A stretch of 28,267 nucleotides of DNA from a virus. The stretch is taken from positions 1 to 28,267 of the IMG/VR virus record IMGVR_UViG_3300032242_000325. One strand, given 5' to 3'. Made by a program: the position numbers and the translations under genes. Position 1 is the first letter of the stretch. Each line of letters opens with the position of its first letter. This document shows, in pieces, positions 14,432 through 21,618 of the stretch. A model generated the notes under the pieces. The model was not told the origin of the DNA, did not search any database, and saw nothing but the letters and a program-made list of their open reading frames with translations.

Positions 14432-14665
14432 TTACTTCAAGTTAATAATTGCCGTTGAAGTTTCTCGGTCAATAGTCATTACACCTTGGCACACCACGTT
14501 CCAGTCCTCGCTGTCGGCTGCTTTCTCACTTTGAGAAGGCACATTAAGGATGAAATGTTTAAACAGATATTCCTTGCCGTTTTCAAACACACGCCAGCAA
14601 TGATCCAACGTTCCACGGCCTTCCATGCCACGGGACTTATTGAACCTAATTGCATATTTATTCAT
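14432..14665 (-). CDS. Conserved 77-residue phage protein (KYAIRFNKxRG family)
   Basis: A 77-residue protein starting MNKYAIRFNKSRGMEGRGTL, then DHCWRVFENGKEYLFKHFIL, DWNVVCQGVMTID and RETSTAIINL. I recognise this compact beta-rich protein from aquatic phages, including T4-like cyanophages, where it also lies near tail and oxygenase genes; its function is unknown to me. It overlaps the oxygenase stop by ATGA, so the two are co-translated, and it ends three bases before the nozzle gene. Two cysteines occur (C23, C59). Confidence 0.8.
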   Translation of the reverse strand: MNKYAIRFNKSRGMEGRGTLDHCWRVFENGKEYLFKHFILNVPSQSEKAADSEDWNVVCQGVMTIDRETSTAIINLK

Positions 14666-15345
14666 ATTACTTCAGCAGTGGGAGCAGGGCAAGCCTGTTG
14701 CGGCTCAGCGTACTGCACTCCAATGGTGAAATGTATAAATCTCAATGGCTCATCAGACCCGTGGCGGCTAAAAGAATGCGGCAGCCACGAATTTGTAAAT
14801 ATCAACATCCCTGGTTTTGGTTGAAAATTAACTTTGTCGCTGGCGGGCGTTACTTTACTCATGTCCGCTTCTGGCAAATTAATCTGTGTTTTGCCAGAGC
14901 GAGGGTCATGCAGCACAGGGCGAGAACAATTCTCTGGGGTATCAATAAAGTAAAACCCCACCAATTGAGCGCCCCTACCGTGGATATGCTCATCCATCGC
15001 CGAGTGCTTGTAATGTTCTTGACACCACAACTCTTGGAATACGGTAGTCATGCCTTGCGTAAAGTGGCCTTGTCCTTCAAGAATGTTCCACGCAGTTTCA
15101 GCAACAAATTTTGCAAAGTCCGTTATGCGAACATCGTTAAACAAGTTGTCCGTCATGTATGCGGGATACAACTCATCTAATTGAGATTGAACTTTTTTGC
15201 GAGTTTCAAGTGCGTCAAGACAGACCTGTTTTACATTTGCAAGGAACTCAGGCTTTTGAAGTGTGTACACAAGCGCAGGGAAATACGCTTCTACCATTAT
15301 TTCATTGGTAGTTTTAACAACTTCAGCAGAACTGAGGACACACAT
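14662..15345 (-). CDS. 2-oxoglutarate/Fe(II)-dependent oxygenase-like protein
   Basis: A 227-residue protein of the family of putative 2OG-Fe(II) oxygenases common in aquatic phages. The jelly-roll core carries MDEHIHGRGAQLVGFYFIDT, with D118, H120 and H122 as metal-ligand candidates, then an LHDPRSG turn, PKPGMLIFTNSWLPHSF with H190 as the distal ligand, and EPLRFIHFTI with R202 as the 2-oxoglutarate-binding candidate. The opening EAYFPALVYT is also typical. Such enzymes hydroxylate proteins or nucleic acids; the substrate here is unknown. GGAG seven bases before the ATG at 15345 supports the start; M17 (VEAYFP) is an alternative. It lies amid tail-fibre genes. Confidence 0.8.
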   Translation of the reverse strand: MCVLSSAEVVKTTNEIMVEAYFPALVYTLQKPEFLANVKQVCLDALETRKKVQSQLDELYPAYMTDNLFNDVRITDFAKFVAETAWNILEGQGHFTQGMTTVFQELWCQEHYKHSAMDEHIHGRGAQLVGFYFIDTPENCSRPVLHDPRSGKTQINLPEADMSKVTPASDKVNFQPKPGMLIFTNSWLPHSFSRHGSDEPLRFIHFTIGVQYAEPQQACPAPTAEVI

Positions 15346-15346
15346 A

Positions 15347-15847
15347 TTAATTCTCCGCCAATGCTTTAAATACTGTAGTATCTGGCTGAAACCATTCTTG
15401 GTTCATATCACGTCTTGGAAAAATGGGGAAAGGTGGGGTTACTGGATTAACAGATTCCAACACCCAATTTTGATGCGCCGTTAAACAAACTGTCCAAAGT
15501 TGAACGCCAACAATTTCCGATTGGGTTTGGCATTGATAAAGCATATTTGTGCATTGTTCAGTCCTAAACTTTGCAAGATTATTAGCATTATCTTCAAGAA
15601 ATTTTGTTTTTTCTGCTTTTTCTTCATCAGTCATATTTACGATAGACCAACTATCTTCCCATGTATCATTATTTTTTACATAGGTGCAAACAGATTTTTG
15701 ATATATATTAGGCTTTGACGCATCAGGTTTTCTTACAAACGGCTCCCAATTAGATGGTATGCCATCTGGGAATGCTTGCAATAAATTTGTTTCGGTAGCT
15801 GGGTGGTTAACCGTTTCACCATTTTCTACTTGAATATACAATTTCAT
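15347..15847 (-). CDS. Possible tail-fibre assembly/accessory protein
   Basis: A 166-residue soluble protein: MKLYIQVENGETVNHPATET, then LLQAFPDGIPSNWEPFVRK, a strand region ending in DTWEDSWSIVNMTDEEKAEK, then a long helix (FLEDNANNLAKFRTEQC), and a conserved end (PFPIFPRRDMNQEWFQPD). The early GIPSNW.PF and W.I..MT.EEK motifs are familiar from small proteins downstream of fibre genes in aquatic phages. Its place directly after a fibre and an adhesin gene suggests a chaperone or fibre-attachment role, which is inference. It has no clear ribosome-binding site close to the ATG (AGGA lies about 12 bases away), so coupling to the upstream gene is likely. Confidence 0.65.
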   Translation of the reverse strand: MKLYIQVENGETVNHPATETNLLQAFPDGIPSNWEPFVRKPDASKPNIYQKSVCTYVKNNDTWEDSWSIVNMTDEEKAEKTKFLEDNANNLAKFRTEQCTNMLYQCQTQSEIVGVQLWTVCLTAHQNWVLESVNPVTPPFPIFPRRDMNQEWFQPDTTVFKALAEN

Positions 15848-15848
15848 T

Positions 15849-16799
15849 TTAAGGGCATCCTACGTTAGTTGACGGATAAGAGCGAGTGTTACCAGGCCAA
15901 ATAATTCTTATAATTCCTGCGCCCCCAGTTCCCCCTCCACCAACAAAAATTGTACAACCACCATAACAATAATTATTTTCGGTGCCTCCTCCTCCTCCCC
16001 CTCCATACCAAGCGCCCCTTCCACCGTAAGCATATGGATATACAGCTTGCGCAATACCCGAAGAGCCTAATCCAGCATTGTCAGACCAAGGGTACGGAGC
16101 GTAACAAGACGGAGTAGCATTTGGAATAGTTCCAGAAGCAGAAGAACCCGTCCCACCAGCTGTTGAAGAACCGCCGCAAATATTATAGACACCGCCAGCG
16201 CCGTTAGAACCTTGCCCTTTTGCGCCAGTTCCTCCACCGCCATTAGAGACACCAACTCCATATATTAAGCAGCTATACCGAACTCCACCACCCCCGCCTC
16301 CACCACTTCCAGCCAAGCCATTGCCAGAAGTAGTATTAGCAGCCCTACCACCATTACCAGCATATCCAGCAGCGCCCCCACCGCCATAATTGAGATACCC
16401 GCCATCACCGCCAGAATATTTTACTGTCCCTGTGCTGGCAGCCGCCGAACCACCAGTGCTGCCCTGAATACCATTAGCTGCGGCTACAGTTGCTCCTGTT
16501 CCTTGAAACCGCATAGTAGAACCACTACTTGAGTCAGCATAAACATTGTATGAAACCCCCGGAGTAACTGATATGTTATTGGTATATGCTAAAGCACCGC
16601 CGCCCCCGCCAAAATTACCACAAGTTGAGTTTCCTTGTCCATTGCCACCCGCACCTATTGCAAGAACTGAAATATTTGTAACTCCCGTAGGAACAACCCA
16701 ACTATAAATACTAACAGAGTTGCTTGCTATAAAAGCAGCGCTACTGCTGGCAACATCAGAACTACGCATAAAAGCAAAGGCTTGAAAAATACCGCTCAT
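15849..16799 (-). CDS. Glycine-rich adhesin / receptor-binding tail protein
   Basis: A 316-residue protein; I start it at 16799, where ATGA overlaps the preceding stop and GGGAG lies eight bases upstream. A beta-strand opening WVVPTGVTNISVLAIGAGG is followed by a large glycine-rich region with GGGGGALAYTN, GGYLNYGGGGAAGY and GSGGGGGGG runs, then the conserved closing strand GGAGIIRIIWPGNTRSYPST. This is the layout of phage Gly-rich adhesin domains, whose glycine stretches can form polyglycine-II sheets that display variable loops. Seven cysteines are present (SCLIYG, ICGG, NNYCYGGCTIF and others), unusual for an exposed virion protein. It follows the long fibre gene directly and is probably its tip. 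Confidence 0.8.
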   Translation of the reverse strand: MSGIFQAFAFMRSSDVASSSAAFIASNSVSIYSWVVPTGVTNISVLAIGAGGNGQGNSTCGNFGGGGGALAYTNNISVTPGVSYNVYADSSSGSTMRFQGTGATVAAANGIQGSTGGSAAASTGTVKYSGGDGGYLNYGGGGAAGYAGNGGRAANTTSGNGLAGSGGGGGGGVRYSCLIYGVGVSNGGGGTGAKGQGSNGAGGVYNICGGSSTAGGTGSSASGTIPNATPSCYAPYPWSDNAGLGSSGIAQAVYPYAYGGRGAWYGGGGGGGTENNYCYGGCTIFVGGGGTGGAGIIRIIWPGNTRSYPSTNVGCP

Positions 16800-19700
16800 G
16801 TCAAACCGCTCCCAGAAATAATCCAAATACCAGAAGATGATAGGCCCGATACTTTAACAGCAGTCGCTGTTCCATATTGAGCCAGTGTGCGCGTGCCGGT
16901 AGTGCCAGTGCTTGAAAGATACATCGTGTCTGTGGTAATTGCAATGCTGATCGACGTTGTAGATAAATTTACAAAGCTAATTGCTGTGCCAATTGGATAC
17001 GCAACAGAAGTTGCGGCGGGAATTGTGTAAGTAGCCGCACCAGCGCCAGAAGCATGGTAAATGTGTTTTCCAGAATCTGCCAGCACCATTGTGTAGCTGC
17101 CAGTTTGGGCATTTTGCGGGATGTTTTTAAAACCAACAGAGTTTGTGCCATCGACAGTACAGTTACTTAATGTTCCAGAAGTTGGTGTTCCAAGAATCGG
17201 AGTTACTAATGTTGGGCTTGTGGCAAATACCGCAGAGCCTGTGCCAGTTTCATCGGTCAACAAAGCTGCCAAGTTTGCGCTGGTAGGTGTTCCAAGAAAC
17301 GTCAAAGCGCCAGTAGCCGTTGTTGTAGTGCTTGGAGCAGCACCTGCACCACCTCCAATAACCAAAGCATTTGCGGCTAATGCGGCAGATGTTGCCCACG
17401 TTGATGCACTAGAAAAGTATGGAATACCGCCAGACGTACCGGCAACTGTAAATGCAGGAGTTGTAGTTCCCGTAGCAACTGATACCACACCACCTGTAAA
17501 ACTTACAGAAGTTACAGTTCCAGAACCTTTGCCGTTAAACGTAGTCCAATCAGCAGCAGTCAATAATCCACGATTTGTTGCAGAAGATGATGGCAAATTA
17601 AGAGTAATAACTGGCGTTGTTGTTCCTGTTGCAACACTAGAAGAAACATCAGTACCTGTTGTACCAAGAGTTAAAGCTGCTACTGAAGTTACAGTACCTG
17701 TTCCATATCCAGAAGGATTTGATGCAGGATAAGCGCCTAAAGCAGTAAGCGCAGCAGATGCTGTGGTAGATCCAGTACCACCATTAGCAATTGCCACTGT
17801 ACCTGTTACGTTAGAAGCAGTTCCTGTGGTGTTTTGATTTAGTGTTGGAATGTCAGCAGCAACAATGGCTCTAAACGTAGGAACACCAGAAGTACCGTTA
17901 GGAGCAGCAAGTACATAGTTTGCAGTTTTACTTGCATATGGATTTTGTGTATCTCCATATCCTGTTGCCAAAGCAATCGTTGTTGCTGCGCTTCCGTTAA
18001 AACTTGTTCCGCTTAATGGGCTGCTAATTGTTAATGTATTAGCAACAGAACCAGCAGAACCTGTAGTATTTTGATTTAATGTAGGTACATCAGCGGCTTG
18101 TATTGTGGATAAAACTACGTTTGTTCCATTGCCACGCAAATACGATCCACTTGTAACGCCACCAGCAAGTGCATTAATTGCAGTTTGAGCAGTAGTTGCC
18201 CCAGTTCCACCACGGTTAATTGCAACAGTTGTTCCGTTCCATGTTGCTGATGTGATTGAACCAGGATAATCAAATGTGTTTGTACTCCAAGATACGTTTG
18301 AAGGTGCTTGGTTATGTACATCCCAAGAACCAGCAGAAGTTGCATTGGACAACAAAACAACTTCAACATATCCACCAGCTTGAATAGTTGCAACTGTTGT
18401 AGAAGAATTGTTCTTTACAACGATGGTTCCGCTTGTTTGGTTGTTGTTGAAAACAAAATTTGCACCGTTTTGCAAAGTTGTTGCATCAGGCAATTGATAG
18501 GTTTGACCACCAGAACCTGTAACAACGTAATTTGGAACAGAAGCTACTGTAAGTACAGTTGTCGTTCCTGCTGCTGCAACATTGCTATAACCTTCAGAAA
18601 TAGAGTTTGCAATAATATTTTGATTAGCATCACGCAAAACAACACTATTTGCACCTGTTGATGCAGTTACACCTGTACCACCATTTGCCACCGGAAGAGC
18701 AGTTCCGGAATAAGAAAGCGCAAGTGTTCCAGATGTCGTAACAGGACTTCCGCTTACCGACAAAAATGAAGGTGCGCTTAATGCAACAGAAGTTACCGAT
18801 CCAGCACCAGATCCATTTGCACCTTTTTGGGCAAGTAAGTTCCAATATGTAGCATTAGGAGGCTGTTGGTTCGTATTTGCAGCAATCGCAATGTAAGAAC
18901 TACCGCTAGTTGCATCAAATACACCATCATTGATAGCATAGGTAGTAGCACTGGACCAGTTACCTTTCCAGTTCATACCAATTGGGCCAGTGGCTCCAGT
19001 AGCACCGGTGGCCCCTGTTGTACCTTGCGGAATACCAAAGTTAAATACTGCGGCAGACGATGTGCCTGAATTGGTAACAGTAGCAGAAGATCCTGCCGAC
19101 AATGTTGTCGTAGTTCCAGCAGCAATAGTTGCAGCAGTTCCAGTTGTTCCTTGAGGAATACCGAAATTAAATACTGCAGCGCTAGAAGTTCCTGAGTTAG
19201 TTACGGTTGCAGAAGAACCTGGACTTAGTGTTGTCGTTGTCCCAGCCGCAATGGTTGCCGCAGCACCTGCAGCACCAGTAGCACCCTGTGGAATACCAAA
19301 GTTAAAAACAGCAGCACTTGATGTACCTGAGTTTGTAACTGTGGCAGATGTTCCAGGTGTCAGGGTTGTTGTTGTACCAGCTGCAATAGTTGCTGCGGTT
19401 CCAGTAGCACCAGTTGCTCCGGTAGCACCCGTTGCTCCGGTATCACCACGAGGAATGGTGAAGTTAAAAACAGCAGCAGAAGTTGTGCCAGAGTTTGTAA
19501 CACTTGCTGAAGTACCAGCAGCACCTGTAGTAGTTGTACCGGCTGCAACAGTGGCGGCAGATCCTGTGGCTCCAGTGGCTCCTGTGGCTCCTGTAGCGCC
19601 TGTTGGTCCTTGAGTCCCCTGTGGGATTCCAAAGTTAAATACGGCAGCAGTAGAGGTTCCAGAGTTTGCAACAGTTGCAGAAGCACCAGGCGAAAGAGTG

Positions 19701-20041
19701 GTGGTGGTTCCTACTGCAATAGTGGCTGCTGTGCCAGGTGTTCCAGCACGAACCCAAGTTGCAGGTGTTGACCAAGTAAAGCTGGACGTTGTTTTGGAGT
19801 TAACAATCGCAATAGATGCCCACACAATATTTGTGGGGCTGGTAGGAGGCGTTGAAGACCATCCACTGGGAGGAACACCAACATTGGTTGTAAAGTCCCA
19901 AGAGCCACCGGTTGGAGTGGCTGGTGCTGTTGCAGATTCTTGGAAGATGAACCATTCAAAGTATGTTCCACCAAAAACAGTTGTATTGCCGTATAGGCCA
20001 ACTGATTCTGCGCTAGTTCCGTAAAGACCGCCTGTAGCCAT
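16796..20041 (-). CDS. Long tail fibre with tandem repeats and collagen-like segments
   Basis: A 1081-residue protein. Residues 1-100 (GLYGTSAESVGLYG, GGTYFEWFIFQ, PTSPTNIVWASIAIV) form an N-terminal virion-attachment-like domain. Residues 101-352 hold five tandem repeats of about 40-60 residues (AATIAAGTTTTLSPG ... AVFNFGIPQG), separated by collagen-like GAT(GAT)n runs. Residues about 356-405 (GNWSSATTYAINDGV ... TYWNLLAQKG) look like a small carbohydrate-binding-type module. The rest, to 1081, is repetitive beta structure with recurrent NGGTG and TVTSV motifs, ending in a beta-barrel-like domain (SGKHIYHASGAGAATYTIP). TAGGA seven bases before the ATG marks the start. Probably trimeric; it binds the host surface. 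Confidence 0.85.
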   Translation of the reverse strand: MATGGLYGTSAESVGLYGNTTVFGGTYFEWFIFQESATAPATPTGGSWDFTTNVGVPPSGWSSTPPTSPTNIVWASIAIVNSKTTSSFTWSTPATWVRAGTPGTAATIAVGTTTTLSPGASATVANSGTSTAAVFNFGIPQGTQGPTGATGATGATGATGSAATVAAGTTTTGAAGTSASVTNSGTTSAAVFNFTIPRGDTGATGATGATGATGTAATIAAGTTTTLTPGTSATVTNSGTSSAAVFNFGIPQGATGAAGAAATIAAGTTTTLSPGSSATVTNSGTSSAAVFNFGIPQGTTGTAATIAAGTTTTLSAGSSATVTNSGTSSAAVFNFGIPQGTTGATGATGATGPIGMNWKGNWSSATTYAINDGVFDATSGSSYIAIAANTNQQPPNATYWNLLAQKGANGSGAGSVTSVALSAPSFLSVSGSPVTTSGTLALSYSGTALPVANGGTGVTASTGANSVVLRDANQNIIANSISEGYSNVAAAGTTTVLTVASVPNYVVTGSGGQTYQLPDATTLQNGANFVFNNNQTSGTIVVKNNSSTTVATIQAGGYVEVVLLSNATSAGSWDVHNQAPSNVSWSTNTFDYPGSITSATWNGTTVAINRGGTGATTAQTAINALAGGVTSGSYLRGNGTNVVLSTIQAADVPTLNQNTTGSAGSVANTLTISSPLSGTSFNGSAATTIALATGYGDTQNPYASKTANYVLAAPNGTSGVPTFRAIVAADIPTLNQNTTGTASNVTGTVAIANGGTGSTTASAALTALGAYPASNPSGYGTGTVTSVAALTLGTTGTDVSSSVATGTTTPVITLNLPSSSATNRGLLTAADWTTFNGKGSGTVTSVSFTGGVVSVATGTTTPAFTVAGTSGGIPYFSSASTWATSAALAANALVIGGGAGAAPSTTTTATGALTFLGTPTSANLAALLTDETGTGSAVFATSPTLVTPILGTPTSGTLSNCTVDGTNSVGFKNIPQNAQTGSYTMVLADSGKHIYHASGAGAATYTIPAATSVAYPIGTAISFVNLSTTSISIAITTDTMYLSSTGTTGTRTLAQYGTATAVKVSGLSSSGIWIISGSGLT
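18986..19741 (-). repeat. Five tandem fibre repeats with collagen-like spacers
   Basis: The region encodes residues 101-352 of the long fibre. Each unit carries AAT(I/V)A.GTTTT, a TNSGT(S)(S)AAVFNF strand pair and IPQG or IPRG, followed by zero to four GAT triplets. Units 3-5 are nearly identical in the strand pair, units 1 and 2 more divergent, suggesting expansion by unequal recombination. Confidence 0.75.
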
Positions 20042-20049
20042 ATTAATTC

Positions 20050-21033
20050 CTACTTGAATGAGTAACGGTAATTGCGAGGCTGATATTCACTTGTTAAGTG
20101 CTGATCTCCACCACGCCATTTGTTCTTGAAGTTCTGATCCTCAATCAATCCATACGAATCATCAAATCGTGCTATCCATTTCTGTGCTTCATCTACGTTT
20201 TTGTTTTTGTCATAGTAAGCCCACAACGTTCCGTAAAAATATCCTTCTGGGAAAGAAGCTAATACAGAGTTGTTTTGAATCAACGGATTTAATGTATCCG
20301 CAGTAGGGCTAAACAAAAATGGGAATGTCTTTTGGTAGTAAGCCTTGATTACTGTATTTTCACCAGGGTTGGGAGTAAATACATAGTTAGGACCTACTTC
20401 AGAGAATGATGCACGAATAACCCTTGGTACTCCAAAAGGTTTGACGTACAACTGGTCAATCATTCGACGGCGAATAATTTCCCGATCACCAACACGGTCA
20501 TAAATAATCCAAGGGCCAACATTTCCAGTGGTTGTCTGTGATGTAGTACTGTAAGTTTCCTGAAAGAAAAGGATTGGCATATTCATATCCGCAGGGATAG
20601 GAGCCAAACCTTGAGCGTTTACAGTAAGAATTGAAGGACTTGTTAAGCTGTATGGATCAGAACGCAATGCTGGCAACTCAATTGTCCGCATTTTTAGTTC
20701 AGCCATTTGGATGCAACCCAGAATTTCAATAGAAGATTGGGTAGGAACTTTAAGAATGGCTACAGGAAGGCTTAAACCAGCCCATACGCCGTCTGGATCT
20801 GAAACTGTGACAGATGTACTGGTTACGGCTGTAACGGCTGTATAAGGCCCAATAGCAGATGGACCAATAAAGTCGCCAACAATCAAAGATGAGACAGCAG
20901 AAGCAGATGTTGTAATAACGTTGGTAGAAGTATTAACTGCCGTAGCGTTAATTGAGATTGAGGAAGGAATGGCCCCTACCCACTGTGCTACTCGACTAAC
21001 CAAAACGTTAGCGGATTGGATGAAAAGGGCCAT
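20050..21033 (-). CDS. Head-to-tail adaptor (T7 gp11 / P22 gp4-like)
   Basis: A 327-residue protein with a helical N- and C-terminal frame around a beta insertion. The opening has NVLVSRVAQWVGAI, a Thr/Val-rich beta part and VTVSDPDGVW. The middle has the helical LGCIQMAELKMRTIEL and REIIRRRMIDQLYV. The C-terminal LASFPEGYFYGTLWAYYDKN and DEAQKWIARFDDSY resemble the adaptor family (DUF6682-like) in which Y..Y..LA / A..W..R motifs close the fold. Such proteins join the portal to the tail nozzle. AAGGA six bases before the ATG, and its place downstream of the capsid genes and upstream of the fibres, agree. No catalytic residues are seen. Confidence 0.75.
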   Translation of the reverse strand: MALFIQSANVLVSRVAQWVGAIPSSISINATAVNTSTNVITTSASAVSSLIVGDFIGPSAIGPYTAVTAVTSTSVTVSDPDGVWAGLSLPVAILKVPTQSSIEILGCIQMAELKMRTIELPALRSDPYSLTSPSILTVNAQGLAPIPADMNMPILFFQETYSTTSQTTTGNVGPWIIYDRVGDREIIRRRMIDQLYVKPFGVPRVIRASFSEVGPNYVFTPNPGENTVIKAYYQKTFPFLFSPTADTLNPLIQNNSVLASFPEGYFYGTLWAYYDKNKNVDEAQKWIARFDDSYGLIEDQNFKNKWRGGDQHLTSEYQPRNYRYSFK

Positions 21034-21042
21034 GTTCGTTCC

Positions 21043-21561
21043 TTACTTTGTCGGAATAGCTGGATTATAGGGTAAAGGTATTTTACCCGTGGGGTGACAT
21101 ACAAAGTCAGAATAATATTCGTTGACAATAGCGTAAAACAGAATTTTGTCTGCTTTTACCTGTTTAATTAATTCCCAAGGACGGTTATTAAACCATTTGG
21201 AACTGATTTCGTGGGCAAAACACTTTGGCAACTCCATTGCATGAAATGTTCCAGCAAAGAATGGGTTGTCAGTACCGTGTTCTTTGTAAAACTCACGCCT
21301 ATCTTTGCAAGCCTGTCGTATTGCTTCTACGTTTTTTTGGTTATATTGAACATAACGTTCTCCGTCAATAGCACCAATTTTGTAGTCAATATTTTTTGTG
21401 TTAAATGTTTGGGACCAAGTACCAGACTTGATCTCATTGAACATTTTGTCATTCTTAATCAATGCGCCTTCAATGCCAGCCTCAAGGTTGCCTTTGAGGA
21501 AGTAATCCTCATTGACCTTGGCCTCTTCATTGTTTAGGTTTAGTTCCATACTTTGCTCCAT
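21043..21561 (-). CDS. Unknown protein between capsid and adaptor genes
   Basis: A 172-residue soluble protein, or 168 if it starts at the second Met (ATG at 21549), which has the better site (GGAG six bases upstream). Visible parts: an acidic helix (NLNNEEAKVNEDYFLKGN), a GTWSQTFNTKNIDYKIGAI strand segment, a basic helix (YNQKNVEAIRQACKDRREFY), and a tyrosine/proline-rich end (VNEYYSDFVCHPTGKIPLPY). No known fold or motif is recognised. It follows two stem-loops after the capsid gene and precedes the adaptor, so it is probably a late, low-copy neck, decoration or assembly protein. Confidence 0.7.
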   Translation of the reverse strand: MEQSMELNLNNEEAKVNEDYFLKGNLEAGIEGALIKNDKMFNEIKSGTWSQTFNTKNIDYKIGAIDGERYVQYNQKNVEAIRQACKDRREFYKEHGTDNPFFAGTFHAMELPKCFAHEISSKWFNNRPWELIKQVKADKILFYAIVNEYYSDFVCHPTGKIPLPYNPAIPTK

Positions 21562-21572
21562 GTCTTTCCAAA

Positions 21573-21593
21573 GGAAACCCCTTTCGGGATTCC
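21573..21593 (-). terminator. Stem-loop with GAAA loop downstream of the capsid gene
   Basis: On the minus strand GGAATCCC pairs with GGGGTTTCC around a GAAA tetraloop, with one bulged T and one T-G wobble, followed by TTTGG. It may be a weak terminator or mRNA-stabilising hairpin. Confidence 0.4.
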
Positions 21594-21600
21594 CTTCAGA

Positions 21601-21618
21601 AAACCTACGAAGAGGTTT
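21601..21618 (-). terminator. Hairpin at the capsid stop codon (AAACCT/AGGTTT)
   Basis: A perfect 6-bp stem with the six-base loop CTTCGT (minus strand) immediately after and overlapping the capsid gene stop, followed by TTCTG. With the hairpin at 21573-21593 it may set the ratio of capsid to downstream messages. Confidence 0.45.

Noticed and set aside
14650-15180. Plus-strand open frame of 176 codons opposite the oxygenase gene
   Set aside because: The minus strand carries a coherent enzyme with conserved motifs, whereas this frame has no recognisable domain or translational context.
17121-17732. Long open frame on the plus strand (203 codons) opposite the long fibre gene
   Set aside because: It consists of Val/Pro/Ala repeats that mirror the repetitive Gly/Thr/Ala codons of the minus-strand fibre, and has no ribosome-binding site and no neighbour on its strand.
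19251-19613. Plus-strand frame of VAPVAPVAP-type repeats
   Set aside because: A shadow of the collagen-like GAT repeats of the minus-strand fibre read in reverse complement.
18986-19741. CRISPR or other DNA repeat array
   Set aside because: The repeats are in frame, differ at synonymous sites and encode a recognisable fibre module.
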